Assembly (NCBI RefSeq): GCF_000473085.1
Contig: NZ_AXBA01000017.1
Location: forward strand, 62,001 to 126,000
Direction of reading: 5' to 3'
DNA length: 64,000 nucleotides
Source of the DNA: Azorhizobium doebereinerae UFLA1-100
GTDB taxonomy: Bacteria > Pseudomonadota > Alphaproteobacteria > Rhizobiales > Xanthobacteraceae
Each line of letters starts with the position of its first letter. Position 1 is the stretch's first letter. The translations under genes and the position numbers were made by a program. The notes beneath the pieces were generated by a model that made no database searches, was not told where the DNA came from, and saw only the letters and a list, made by a program, of their open reading frames with translations. Shown here one piece after another: positions 1 through 8,212 of the stretch.

Positions 1-971
1 CCCTGTGGGGCTATGCCACCCATCCCAATTTCGCCGCCGTGGTGATGGTGGGGCTGGGCTGCGAGATGTTCCAGATCGCCCGCTTCAAGTCCGACTATGG
101 CGTGGACGAGACCGACAGCTTCCGCACCCTGACCATCCAGGACGAGGGCGGCACCCGCAAGACGGTGGAGCATATCACCGGCGCCCTCCGCGAGATGCTG
201 CCTGCCGCCGCCGCCCTGCAACGGCAGACCCGCCCGGCCTCCGAACTGGTGCTGGCGCTGCAATGCGGCGGTTCGGACGGCTACAGCGCGCTGACCGCCA
301 ATCCGGCGCTCGGCGTCGCCTCCGACCTGCTGGTGCGCAACGGCGGCACCTCCATCCTGTCCGAGACGCCGGAGATCTACGGCGCCGAGCATCTCCTGAC
401 CCGCCGTGCGGCGAACCGCGCGGTCGGCGAGAAGCTGGTGGCGCGGATCAAGTGGTGGGAGGAATACACCGCGCGCAATGCGGGGGAGATGAACAACAAT
501 CCCTCGCCCGGCAACAAGGCCGGCGGCCTCACCACCATCCTGGAGAAGTCGCTGGGCGCGGCGGCCAAGGGCGGGTCCTCGACCCTGCGCGCGGTCTATG
601 AATATGCCGAGCCGGTCACCGCCCAGGGCTTCGTCTACATGGACACGCCCGGCTACGATCCCGTGGCGGCGACCGGGCAGGTGGCGGGCGGGGCCAACGT
701 GATCTGCTTCACCACCGGGCGCGGCTCCGCCTTCGGCTGCAAGCCCACGCCCTCCCTCAAGCTCGCCACCAATTCCGACATCTACCGCCGGATGGAGGAG
801 GACATGGACATCAATTGCGGCGATGTCCTCGACGGCGTGTCGCTGGAGGAGAAGGGCCGGGAGATCTTCGACACGGTCCTGCGCACCGCATCGGGCGCGC
901 GCACCAAGTCCGAGGATCTGGGCTATGGCGACGCCGAGTTCGTGCCCTGGCAGATCGGCGCCGTGATGTGA
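1..971 (+). CDS. uxaA: Altronate/galactarate dehydratase (UxaA family), 3' part
   Basis: The open frame enters from the left edge (first full codon at base 3) and stops at 969-971, so the N-terminus is missing. The visible 320 or so residues match the C-terminal domain of UxaA/GarD dehydratases: a start resembling GYATHPN, the segment VGLGCE, a QCGGSDGYSALTANPALG motif, EMNNNPSPGNKAGGLTTI, and FTTGRGSAFGCKPTP. Family members are iron-dependent lyases that dehydrate D-altronate to 2-keto-3-deoxygluconate, or D-galactarate to its keto-deoxy acid. The following TRAP transporter, kduI, kduD and kdgF favour a hexuronate (pectin) role, hence altronate. Galactarate dehydratase remains possible because the substrate-determining N-terminal half is not visible. 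Confidence 0.88.
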   Translation, partial: LWGYATHPNFAAVVMVGLGCEMFQIARFKSDYGVDETDSFRTLTIQDEGGTRKTVEHITGALREMLPAAAALQRQTRPASELVLALQCGGSDGYSALTANPALGVASDLLVRNGGTSILSETPEIYGAEHLLTRRAANRAVGEKLVARIKWWEEYTARNAGEMNNNPSPGNKAGGLTTILEKSLGAAAKGGSSTLRAVYEYAEPVTAQGFVYMDTPGYDPVAATGQVAGGANVICFTTGRGSAFGCKPTPSLKLATNSDIYRRMEEDMDINCGDVLDGVSLEEKGREIFDTVLRTASGARTKSEDLGYGDAEFVPWQIGAVM

Positions 972-1030
972 GGCCTGTTTCCGGTGAGGCGCGTCTCGCG
1001 AGGCGGGCCTTTAGGTGAGTCCCGGGCCGG

Positions 1031-1714
1031 TCACTCGAACAGGTCCGGGTGCTCGGCCTCCACCTTCGGCAGGGCCCGCAGGATCTCCCGCAGGTGGCGA
1101 TGCATGGCCTCCGCCGCCGCGTCGGGATCCCTGGCGTCCACCGCCGCCATGATCGCCCGGTGCTGGGCAACGAGGTCGAGCATGGTCTCGCTGCTGGTCA
1201 GCGTCAGGTGGCAGGCGCGGTCCATGTGGGCCTTGATGTCGCTCACCGCCTCCCAGGCAAGCGGGCAGCCCGCCCCCTCCGCCAGGGCGATGTGGAACAG
1301 CTCGTCATAGCGCTGGAAGGTGCCGTGCGCGTTGCGCTGGGCGGCCTTCTGCTGGAGGTCGATCAGGTCGTCGATCTTCACCCGCGCCGCCGGGTCGAAC
1401 GCTTCCGCCGCGCGCCGGGCCACCGCGGTCTCGATGGCCTCGCGCACGAAGCGCGCCTCCATCATCTTGCGGGTGGAGATCTTCACCACCACCGTGCCGC
1501 GCTGGGGCAGGATTTCCACCAGGCGCGTCCGCGCAAGGCCGATCAGGGCCTCGCGGACCGGCTGGCGCGAGACCCCGTGGGCGGCCGCGATCTCCTGTTC
1601 CGACAGGCGCGTGCCGGGCGGCAGGTCCATGGCGATGATGGCGCGCCGCAGCTCCGCCTCGATGCGTTGCGCCGCCGAACCCGTTGGCGGCGATGTGATG
1701 GCGTCCACGCCCAT
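1031..1714 (-). CDS. GntR-family (FadR/FCD subfamily) transcriptional regulator
   Basis: A 227-residue protein with an N-terminal winged helix (helix-turn-helix around residues 38-60, SEQEIAAAHGVSRQPVREAL) and an all-helical FCD ligand domain (FVREAIETAVARRAAE, then FHIALAEGAGCPLAW and HRAIMAAVDARDPDAA). FadR-subfamily regulators commonly repress sugar-acid operons and release DNA on binding a pathway intermediate. It lies divergent to the uronate TRAP operon, so control of that operon is the likely role. A longer frame starts at 1765 but has no ribosome site and would run over the candidate operator. The ATG at 1714 follows GGGAG and is preferred. The gene is convergent with the dehydratase. 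Confidence 0.88.
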   Translation of the reverse strand: MGVDAITSPPTGSAAQRIEAELRRAIIAMDLPPGTRLSEQEIAAAHGVSRQPVREALIGLARTRLVEILPQRGTVVVKISTRKMMEARFVREAIETAVARRAAEAFDPAARVKIDDLIDLQQKAAQRNAHGTFQRYDELFHIALAEGAGCPLAWEAVSDIKAHMDRACHLTLTSSETMLDLVAQHRAIMAAVDARDPDAAAEAMHRHLREILRALPKVEAEHPDLFE

Positions 1715-1733
1715 TCTCCCAGTTGCCAGTTCC

Positions 1734-1752
1734 GTAATACTACCATACAAGA
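1734..1752. promoter_or_regulatory. Candidate GntR/FadR-type operator
   Basis: On the minus strand this reads TCTTGTATGGTAGTATTAC. It contains a TTGTATGGTA half-site resembling FadR-subfamily operators and a small GTATTAC dyad. It sits in the divergent space between the regulator (start 1714) and dctP (start 1849). Symmetry is imperfect, so this is only a candidate. Confidence 0.3.
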
Positions 1753-1848
1753 TGGGGGCTTGCATTCATCGCGTTGGGTCCGGTCGCATGCGCCGTCCCC
1801 CAGGCTGAAGCGGCTGGCCCATAAAAACAGTGTTCAGGGAGAACGCCC

Positions 1849-2829
1849 ATGCTGACCCGACGTCACGCGCTTGCGCTGACCGCCGCGCTTGCCGCTGCTC
1901 CTCTGTCACGCGCTTCCGCCCAAAGCGTGACGCTGCGCTCCGCCGACATCCATCCCGACGGCTATCCGACCGTCGAGGCGGTGAAATACTTCGGCCAGGT
2001 GCTTCAGGAGAAGACCAACGGCCGCATCAAGGTGCAGGTGTTCAATTCCGGCCAGCTCGGGCAGGAGAAGGACACGATCGAGCAGACCCGCTTCGGCGTC
2101 ATCGATCTGAACCGGGTGAACACCGCGCCGTTCAACAATCTCATCCCCGAGACCGCGGTGCTCGGCCTGCCGTTCCTGTTCCGCTCCGTGCAGCACATGT
2201 ACGCCGTGGTGGACGGGCCGATCGGCGCCGACATCGGCAAGGCGTTCGAGCCCCATGGCCTGATCGTTCTGGGCTTCTTCGATAGCGGCGCCCGGTCCAT
2301 GTATAATTCCAAGCGGCCGATCAACACCTTGGCCGACATGAAGGGCATGAAGATCCGGGTGCAGCAGTCGGACCTGTTCATCGCCCTGATCAACGCGCTC
2401 GGCGCCAATGCGACGCCCATGCCCTTCGGCGAACTCTATTCCGCGCTCCAGACCGGGCTGGTGGATGGGGCGGAGAACAACTTCCCCTCCTATGAATCGG
2501 TGAAGCATTACGAGGTGGCGAAGTATTTCTCGCTGACCGAGCATTCCATGGCGCCGGAGGTGTTCGTCATGGCCAAGCGCTCCTGGGACAAGCTCTCGGC
2601 GGACGACAAGAAGCTGTTCCAGGAGGCCGGCAAGGCCGCCACGATCAAGATGCGCGAACTCTGGGCGCAGCGCGATGCGGACGCCAAGGAGAAGGTCACC
2701 AAGGGCGGCGCGCTCATCAACACGGTGGACAAGCAGCCCTTCATCGACGCGATGAAGCCGGTCTACGACAAGTTCGTCACCACCGAGAAGATGAAGGACC
2801 TGGTGGCGCGCATCAAAGCCACCGCGTGA
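1849..2829 (+). CDS. dctP: TRAP transporter substrate-binding protein DctP (uronate-type)
   Basis: A 326-residue periplasmic binding protein. It has a cleavable signal (twin Arg at residues 4-5, hydrophobic stretch, cleavage near SRASAQ at about 25). DctP-family marks are GQLGQEKD, the conserved carboxylate-binding arginine in GMKIRVQQS (R170), and the DGAEN motif at about 206-210. It captures an organic acid and hands it to the DctQM membrane pair. Translation starts at ATG 1849 behind AGGGAGA. It is the first gene of a plus-strand operon with dctQ, dctM, kduI, kduD and kdgF. That context points to (unsaturated) galacturonate or glucuronate as cargo, by inference only. Confidence 0.92.
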   Translation: MLTRRHALALTAALAAAPLSRASAQSVTLRSADIHPDGYPTVEAVKYFGQVLQEKTNGRIKVQVFNSGQLGQEKDTIEQTRFGVIDLNRVNTAPFNNLIPETAVLGLPFLFRSVQHMYAVVDGPIGADIGKAFEPHGLIVLGFFDSGARSMYNSKRPINTLADMKGMKIRVQQSDLFIALINALGANATPMPFGELYSALQTGLVDGAENNFPSYESVKHYEVAKYFSLTEHSMAPEVFVMAKRSWDKLSADDKKLFQEAGKAATIKMRELWAQRDADAKEKVTKGGALINTVDKQPFIDAMKPVYDKFVTTEKMKDLVARIKATA

Positions 2830-2921
2830 GGGAGCCTCCGGCGGCGCGCGCCCGGCGGGGTCCGGGCGGCGTGCCGCCGGCCGCAGCCGCCGGCCACGGG
2901 CCGGCGCGAAGGGGTGCGCCA

Positions 2922-3488
2922 ATGACCGATCATTCTCTGCGAAGGCCCGCTTTCATGGGAGCCATGCCCATCCTCGTCGCCCTCCACCATCTGGTGCGAT
3001 GGCTGTCGCGCGCCGCGCTCTACGTCTCCGGCGTGGGCCTCATCGTGATGACCGGAGCGGTGTTCTGGCAGGTCATCGGCCGCTACGTGTTCAACGATTC
3101 CCCGAGCTGGACCGAGCCCTTCTCGCTGCTGCTCATGAGCTGGTTCATCCTGCTCGGCGCTGCGGTCGGCGTGCGGGAGGGCGACCATCTCGGCTTCGAG
3201 ATCGGTCTGCATTATGCCTCCCCTGCGGTGCGGCGCGGCATGGAGCTGACCACCCATGTGCTGGTGACGGCGTTCGGCGCCGCCATGGCCTATTATGGCT
3301 GGGACCTCGCCATGGGCACCTGGTCGGCCAAGATGGCGGGCATCGACCTGCCGCAGGGCGTGGATTACCTGCCGCTGGCCGGCGGTGGCGCGCTCATCGC
3401 CTTGTTTTCCTTCGAAAAGCTGTTGCAGGACCTGGTGAAGCCCATGCCTGCGCCGGTGCCGCTCGGCGCCGAGCATTCCACCGATTGA
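2922..3488 (+). CDS. dctQ: TRAP transporter small membrane subunit DctQ
   Basis: A 188-residue protein with four predicted membrane helices (around ALYVSGVGLIVMTGAVFWQVI, PFSLLLMSWFILLGAAVGV, TTHVLVTAFGAAMAYYGW and LPLAGGGALIALFSFEK), typical of DctQ. The motif WTEPFSLLLMSWF with a following REGDHLGFEI segment is characteristic. DctQ forms the membrane complex with DctM. The frame is open further upstream to a GTG at 2826, but ATG 2922 behind AAGGGG is the natural start and gives the normal family length. Translation is probably partly coupled to dctP. Confidence 0.9.
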   Translation: MTDHSLRRPAFMGAMPILVALHHLVRWLSRAALYVSGVGLIVMTGAVFWQVIGRYVFNDSPSWTEPFSLLLMSWFILLGAAVGVREGDHLGFEIGLHYASPAVRRGMELTTHVLVTAFGAAMAYYGWDLAMGTWSAKMAGIDLPQGVDYLPLAGGGALIALFSFEKLLQDLVKPMPAPVPLGAEHSTD

Positions 3489-3505
3489 GCGCCGGGATTT
3501 CCGCC

Positions 3506-4786
3506 ATGGCCATGACCATTCTCTTCGGCGTCTTCTCCGGCCTGCTGCTGCTCGGCACTCCGGTCGCCTTCTGCCTCGGCATCGCTTCGGTCGCGACCGT
3601 GCTGTATCTGGACCTGCCGCCCATGGTGGTGTTCCAGCAGATCAATTCCAACATGAACGCCTTCGCCATGCTGGCGATTCCGTTCTTCATCTTCGCCGGC
3701 GACCTGATGATGCGTGGCGGCATCGCCGACCGCCTCATCGGCATGGCGGCGGCCATGTTCGGCCATCTGCGCGGCGGCCTCGGGCAGGTGAACGTGGTGG
3801 CCTCCTTCCTGTTCGGCGGGGTCTCCGGCTCGGCGGTGGCGGACGCCTCCGCCATCGGCGGCATCATGATCCCCCAGATGGCCAAGCACGGCTACGCCCG
3901 CGACTATGCGGTGAACGTGACCGTCAACGCGGCCATCATCGCGCTGCTGGTGCCGCCGTCGCACAACATGATCATCTATTCGCTGGCGGCGGGCGGCACG
4001 ATTTCCATCGCCGACCTGTTCACCGCGGGCATCCTGCCGGGCGTCCTGCTCGCCGTGGCGCTGATGATCACCGCCTATGTGGTGGCGCGGCGGCGCGGCT
4101 ATCCGTCCGGTATCTTCCCCGGCTGGTACGGGGTGCTGAAGGCGGTCGTGGTGGCGGCGCCGGGCATCATCCTCATCGCCATCATCTTCGGCGGCGTGCG
4201 CTCCGGCGTCTTCACCGCCACGGAGAGCTCCTGCATCGCCGTCATCTATTCGCTTCTGGTCACGCTCCTGGTCTATCGCGAGCTGGACTGGCCCTCCTTC
4301 GTCCATGCGACGCTCGGGGCGGTGCGCACCACCGCCATGGTGCTGCTGGTGATCGGCACCGCGGGCGCCTTCGGCTGGCTGATGGCCTTCCTTCAGGTGC
4401 CGGCGGCCACCATCGAGCTGATGCAGTCGATCTCGTCCAACAAGTACGTGATCCTGCTGCTCATCAACATCCTGCTGCTGGTGCTCGGCACGTTCATGGA
4501 CATGGCGCCCATGATCATCATCTGCACGCCCATCTTCCTGCCCCTCATCAAGGCCTTCGGCATCGATCCCGTGCAGTTCGGCATCATCCTGATCCTGAAC
4601 GCCGGCATCGGCCTCAACACCCCGCCGGTCGGCTCGGTGCTGTTCGTCGGCTGCGCCGTGGGCAAGATCTCCATCGGCGAGGCGATGAAGACCATCTGGC
4701 CATTCTTCGGCGCCAGCGTGGTGGTGTTGCTGCTTGTCAGCTATGTGCCTGCCGTGACCTTGTGGCTGCCGTCACTGTTTCGCTGA
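3506..4786 (+). CDS. dctM: TRAP transporter large permease DctM
   Basis: A 426-residue integral membrane protein of normal DctM length, with about 12 hydrophobic helices. Signatures include LLLGTPVAFCLGIA near the start, AIPFFIFAGDLM, FGGVSGSAVADASAIGGIMIPQM, and GLNTPPVGSVLFVGC near the end. It is the sodium-coupled translocating subunit of the uronate-type TRAP system. ATG 3506 is used here, with ATG 3512 as an alternative two codons later. It starts 17 bases after dctQ. The frame is open well upstream, but that part overlaps dctQ and is a shadow. Confidence 0.92.
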   Translation: MAMTILFGVFSGLLLLGTPVAFCLGIASVATVLYLDLPPMVVFQQINSNMNAFAMLAIPFFIFAGDLMMRGGIADRLIGMAAAMFGHLRGGLGQVNVVASFLFGGVSGSAVADASAIGGIMIPQMAKHGYARDYAVNVTVNAAIIALLVPPSHNMIIYSLAAGGTISIADLFTAGILPGVLLAVALMITAYVVARRRGYPSGIFPGWYGVLKAVVVAAPGIILIAIIFGGVRSGVFTATESSCIAVIYSLLVTLLVYRELDWPSFVHATLGAVRTTAMVLLVIGTAGAFGWLMAFLQVPAATIELMQSISSNKYVILLLINILLLVLGTFMDMAPMIIICTPIFLPLIKAFGIDPVQFGIILILNAGIGLNTPPVGSVLFVGCAVGKISIGEAMKTIWPFFGASVVVLLLVSYVPAVTLWLPSLFR

Positions 4787-4808
4787 GGTCTCCCCCCTTT
4801 CCAGGGCC

Positions 4809-4828
4809 GGCCGGCATTGTCGCCGGCC
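4809..4828. repeat. Intercistronic hairpin between dctM and kduI
   Basis: GGCCGGC (4809-4815) and GCCGGCC (4822-4828) form a perfect 7-bp stem with a 6-base loop. There is no T-run, so this is more likely an mRNA stability or processing element separating the transporter from the catabolic genes than a terminator. Confidence 0.4.
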
Positions 4829-4889
4829 GCCTGCCCGGCGCGCCACCGGCCAGGAGCGCGCCTTCCGACTGTCCATCGAGGTTTCCATC

Positions 4890-5729
4890 ATGATGATCGA
4901 CGTGCGCCAAGTGAGCCATCCGGAGGCCGTCCGCCGCTACGATACCGAGGAACTGCGTCGTCATTTCCTCGTGGAGCGCCTGTTCGAGCCCGGCAAGGTG
5001 CTGCTCACCTACAGCCACATCGAGCGCTTCGTCATCGGCGGCGCCACGCCGCAGAGCGCGCCGCTGAAGCTGGAAAGCGACAAGGCCACCATCGGCTCGC
5101 CGAACTTTCTCGATCGCCGCGAACTCGGCGTCTTCAACATCGGCGGTCCCGGCCGGGTGGAGGCGGACGGCGTGACCCATGCGCTGGGCCATCGCGACGC
5201 GCTCTATGTGGCGCAGGGTACCAAGGACGTGCATTTCCTGTCCGACGACCCGGACCATCCGGCGAAGTTCTACCTGCTGTCTACGCCGGCGCACGCGCGC
5301 CATGAGACCAAGGTGGTGAGGATTTCCGAGGCCAAGGCCATGCCGCTGGGCGACCAGGCCACCGCCAACAAGCGCACCATCTACCAGATGATCCACCCGG
5401 ACGTGGTGAAGTCCTGCCAGCTCGTCATGGGCATGACCCAGCTGGACGAAGGCAACATCTGGAACACCATGCCCTGCCACGTGCATGACCGCCGCTCGGA
5501 GGTCTACCTTTATTTCGACCTGGCGGCGGACGCTCGGGTGGTCCACCTGATGGGTGAGCCGGACCAGACCCGCCACCTCGTCGTGGCCGACGGTCAGGCG
5601 ATCCTGTCGCCGCCCTGGTCCATCCATTCCGGCGTCGGCACGCGGGCCTATACCTTCATCTGGGGCATGGGCGGCGACAATATCGACTATACAGACATGG
5701 ACATGGTGGCCATGGACAAGCTGCGGTGA
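4890..5729 (+). CDS. kduI: 4-deoxy-L-threo-5-hexosulose-uronate ketol-isomerase KduI
   Basis: A 279-residue bicupin-like isomerase converting 4-deoxy-L-threo-5-hexulose uronate to 3-deoxy-D-glycero-2,5-hexodiulosonate in pectate and uronan breakdown. The zinc site of KduI is intact: H197 and H199 in CHVHDRRSE, E204, and H246 in WSIHSG. Other family marks are the N-terminal DTEELRRHFLVE and the C-terminal IDYTDMDMV. Length equals the family norm (about 278). ATG 4890 and ATG 4893 are adjacent and either could start translation. The stop overlaps a possible GTG start of kduD, implying coupling. Confidence 0.95.
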   Translation: MMIDVRQVSHPEAVRRYDTEELRRHFLVERLFEPGKVLLTYSHIERFVIGGATPQSAPLKLESDKATIGSPNFLDRRELGVFNIGGPGRVEADGVTHALGHRDALYVAQGTKDVHFLSDDPDHPAKFYLLSTPAHARHETKVVRISEAKAMPLGDQATANKRTIYQMIHPDVVKSCQLVMGMTQLDEGNIWNTMPCHVHDRRSEVYLYFDLAADARVVHLMGEPDQTRHLVVADGQAILSPPWSIHSGVGTRAYTFIWGMGGDNIDYTDMDMVAMDKLR

Positions 5730-5734
5730 CCGCG

Positions 5735-6490
5735 ATGACGTCTCCTTTCGACCTTGCCGGCAAGCGTGCCGTCGTCACCGGCGCCAACACCGGCCTCGGC
5801 CAGGCCGTTGCGGTGGCCCTCGCCCAGGCGGGGGCGGGCATCGTCGCGGTCGGCCGCTCGGCCATGGACGAGACGGCCGAACTGGTGAGGGCGACCGGCG
5901 CCGGCTTCACCGAAGTGCGCGCCGACCTCGCGACGCTGGAGCCCATCGCCCGCATCGTCGAGGAGGCGCACGCAGGCGGGCGCGTGGACATCCTCGTCAA
6001 CAATGCGGGCATCATCCGCCGCGCCGACGCCATCGACTTCACCGAGGCCGACTGGGACGCGGTGATGGACGTGAACCTGAAGAGCACCTTCTTCCTGACC
6101 CAGGGCGTGGCGCGCCACATGCTGGCGGACGGCAAGAGCGGCAAGGTCATCAACATCGCCTCGCTGCTGTCCTTCCAGGGCGGCATCCGCATCCCGTCCT
6201 ACACCGCCAGCAAGAGCGGGCTGGCCGGGCTCACCCGGCTGCTGGCCTGCGAATGGGCGGCCAAGGGCATCAATGTGAATGCCATCGCGCCCGGCTATTT
6301 CGTGACCAACAACACCGAGGCCCTGCGCCACGACGAGGAGCGTTCCGCCGCCATCCTCGCCCGCATCCCGGCCGGACACTGGGGCCAGCCCTCGGAACTC
6401 GGCGGCGCCGCGGTCTTTCTCGCCGCCCCAGCGTCGGACTATGTGCATGGCATCGTCCTGCCGGTCGATGGCGGCTGGCTGGCGCGCTAA
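5735..6490 (+). CDS. kduD: 2-dehydro-3-deoxy-D-gluconate 5-dehydrogenase KduD (SDR)
   Basis: A 251-residue classical short-chain dehydrogenase: cofactor loop TGANTGLG (15-22), NNAG (89-92), catalytic S143 region, and Y156-x3-K160 in SYTASKSG. KduD reduces 3-deoxy-D-glycero-2,5-hexodiulosonate to 2-keto-3-deoxygluconate with NAD(P)H, the step after KduI. It resembles KduD in length and in GYFVTNNTEALR near the C-terminus. A GTG at 5726 overlapping the kduI stop is an alternative start adding three residues. 2-keto-3-deoxygluconate is also the product of altronate dehydratase, so the two routes in this cluster meet here. Confidence 0.93.
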   Translation: MTSPFDLAGKRAVVTGANTGLGQAVAVALAQAGAGIVAVGRSAMDETAELVRATGAGFTEVRADLATLEPIARIVEEAHAGGRVDILVNNAGIIRRADAIDFTEADWDAVMDVNLKSTFFLTQGVARHMLADGKSGKVINIASLLSFQGGIRIPSYTASKSGLAGLTRLLACEWAAKGINVNAIAPGYFVTNNTEALRHDEERSAAILARIPAGHWGQPSELGGAAVFLAAPASDYVHGIVLPVDGGWLAR

Positions 6491-6555
6491 GACAGGCCAT
6501 CAGGACATTCCCATTGCCGCCCGGGCAGGGCGGCCCTTGTTACGGAGAGGCATCC

Positions 6556-6903
6556 ATGCCGCAGAAGGGCGATGTGTTCGCGTTCGTCGACCAGGTGGAG
6601 ATGGAGGTGCTGGACGACATCGTCAGCCGCCAGATCCTGACCTATAATGACGAGATCATGATGGTCCGGGTGCTGTTCAAGAAGCCTGGGCCGGGCGGCG
6701 TGCCGCACAGCCATCCCCATGTGCAGGTCACCAGCGTCGAGAGCGGCGTGTTCGACATCACCATCGACGGCAAGACCGCCCGGCTGAAGGCGGGCGACAG
6801 CTTCTACGTTCCGTCCGATGTCCATCACGGCGCCATCTGCGTGGAGCCGGGCGTGCTGGTGGATGTGTTCACCCCCATGCGCCAGGAATTCGTCGCCGGC
6901 TGA
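6556..6903 (+). CDS. kdgF: KdgF-like cupin, unsaturated uronate linearising enzyme
   Basis: A 115-residue single-domain cupin. The metal-binding pattern is H51-x-H53-x3-Q57 (PHSHPHVQ) with a second histidine pair at 90-91 (SDVHHG). KdgF proteins convert 4,5-unsaturated galacturonate, released by lyases from pectin or alginate, to the linear ketonized form that feeds KduI. Length matches KdgF (about 110). ATG 6556 follows GGAGAGG. The adjacent kduI and kduD make the assignment good, although small cupins are diverse and homology to biochemically proven KdgF should be tested. Confidence 0.85.
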   Translation: MPQKGDVFAFVDQVEMEVLDDIVSRQILTYNDEIMMVRVLFKKPGPGGVPHSHPHVQVTSVESGVFDITIDGKTARLKAGDSFYVPSDVHHGAICVEPGVLVDVFTPMRQEFVAG

Positions 6904-6914
6904 GCAGGTTCGAT

Positions 6915-6962
6915 TCCGCCCCTGGGTCGCATCCCTGCCGCGGATCGCGATCCAGGGGCGGA
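6915..6962. terminator. Convergent hairpin terminator between kdgF and the beta-propeller gene
   Basis: TCCGCCCCTGG (6915-6925) pairs perfectly with CCAGGGGCGGA (6952-6962). The stem continues through a G-T wobble into GTCGC/GCGAT and an inner ATCC/GGAT pair. It fills almost the whole 60-base space between convergent stop codons. It lacks a T-tract but is symmetric, so it may end transcripts from both sides. Confidence 0.55.
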
Positions 6963-6963
6963 C

Positions 6964-8199
6964 TCACTGCGTGATCTTCAGCGGCAGCGCCACCAGTTCG
7001 CGCACCCGCACCGGGCGCCCGCCCTTGTCCTCCATCAGGAACCGGACGAACAGGAGGTCGGCACTGTCGCCCACGGTGCCGAAATCGCGATCGGGGCTCG
7101 CGCCGTCGATCAGCGAGGGGTAGCCGGCGAAGGTGCCGGTGTCGCCGGGCCCTGCCCGCAAGGGCAGCGGGGCGAGCAGGCGCGGCTGTGACCAGGTGAT
7201 CAGATCCCTGGAGGTGGCGGTGAAGAAGCCTTCCTCCGGCGCGCCGTCCGCGCCACGCCGGCGATGCTGGAACACCGCCACGAACGTGCCGCTCGCTGGG
7301 TGGAACACAAGCCCGCGAATGGCCGGCAGCCCGCGCTCGCCGATGCGCGCGCAATCGGTGCGGGCCACCTGCCAGCCGTCCGCCGTCCTGTCGGCCATGG
7401 GCGAGAAGCCGTCGCCGGTCCAGGTTTCCCAGTGGTTCACGTCGCCGCCCTTGGCGCGCACCAGGCAGTTGCGCGACTGGCGCGGGTCGGCATCGCGCCG
7501 CCAGACGATGGAATAGAGGTCGCCGCCGAACGGCACGAAATTGGTAGCCGAGATGAAGCCCGGCGGGTCCTTCACATCCGGCGTATAGGCGTCCGGCGGC
7601 ATCACCACATGGCGCGGCGGTGGCGCGCTGTCGGCGAAGGAGCGCCCGCCGTCATGGGACAGCAGCGCCACGATGCCGTTGCGCCAGCACGCGGTGCGCT
7701 CGCCTCCGGCGGCGCAGCGCGCGCCGTGGCGATAGGGGATGAAGCTGGCGCTGGCGAAGGCGAAGATGTTGACGCCGTCCGTGGTGTGGAAGGCCTGCAG
7801 CCAGGTGCGGTCGTCCAGCATGGCCGGATCGCTGGCGCCCTTGGCGGCGAAGCGCACGGTGCAGTCGCGGGCGAGGTGCCGCAGGTCCGGCCCCACGAAG
7901 GCGCGGTTGCGGAAATTGGGGGCGAACAGGACCATCTGGCCCTGCGCGTTGCGGAACGCCCGGGCCGGTGCATCGGGCAGGTCGGACGCGTCGCACGCCT
8001 GGGTGCGCTGGTCGAAGATGACGCTTTCCGGTCCCGCCACCGTCAGTTCCAGAGCGCCGGCGGATACCGGCGCGAGGAAAGCGGCGAACAGGCCGACAAG
8101 GCCCGCGCACCGGGTCGCGCTGGCCATCCGGCGGAACGGACGGCGGAGCGATGCCCGCCATCCGGTGCGCGGCGGTGTGCCGCTTCTGCGGTCCCTCAC
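6964..8199 (-). CDS. Exported beta-propeller-like protein of unknown function
   Basis: A 411-residue protein with an arginine-rich start followed by a hydrophobic signal segment (CAGLVGLFAAFLAPVSAGA, residues 31-49), so it is probably periplasmic or secreted. The mature part has repeated beta-rich, Trp/Asp-containing segments such as WLQAFHTTDGVNIFAF, GIVALLSHDGGRSFAD, DLYSIVWRRD, GFFTATSRDLITWSQP and GTFAGYPSLIDG. These resemble blades of sialidase or GH43-like five-bladed propellers (Asp-box-like SHDGGRSF). GTG 8199, behind GAGG, follows the pyruvyltransferase stop by 13 bases; ATG 8127 is an alternative. Catalytic residues cannot be assigned. It is the last gene of the minus-strand arm of the glycan locus, so a glycan-binding or trimming role is a guess. 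Confidence 0.72.
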   Translation of the reverse strand: MRDRRSGTPPRTGWRASLRRPFRRMASATRCAGLVGLFAAFLAPVSAGALELTVAGPESVIFDQRTQACDASDLPDAPARAFRNAQGQMVLFAPNFRNRAFVGPDLRHLARDCTVRFAAKGASDPAMLDDRTWLQAFHTTDGVNIFAFASASFIPYRHGARCAAGGERTACWRNGIVALLSHDGGRSFADSAPPPRHVVMPPDAYTPDVKDPPGFISATNFVPFGGDLYSIVWRRDADPRQSRNCLVRAKGGDVNHWETWTGDGFSPMADRTADGWQVARTDCARIGERGLPAIRGLVFHPASGTFVAVFQHRRRGADGAPEEGFFTATSRDLITWSQPRLLAPLPLRAGPGDTGTFAGYPSLIDGASPDRDFGTVGDSADLLFVRFLMEDKGGRPVRVRELVALPLKITQ

Positions 8200-8212
8200 G
8201 CGGCCGCGCGCC

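Noticed and set aside
972-1030. A terminator between the dehydratase and GntR genes
   Set aside because: GC-rich and partly self-complementary, but no stem long or clean enough to call.
1849-4786. The first TRAP system as a C4-dicarboxylate transporter
   Set aside because: The name Dct is only the family label; kduI, kduD, kdgF and the altronate dehydratase around it point to uronates.
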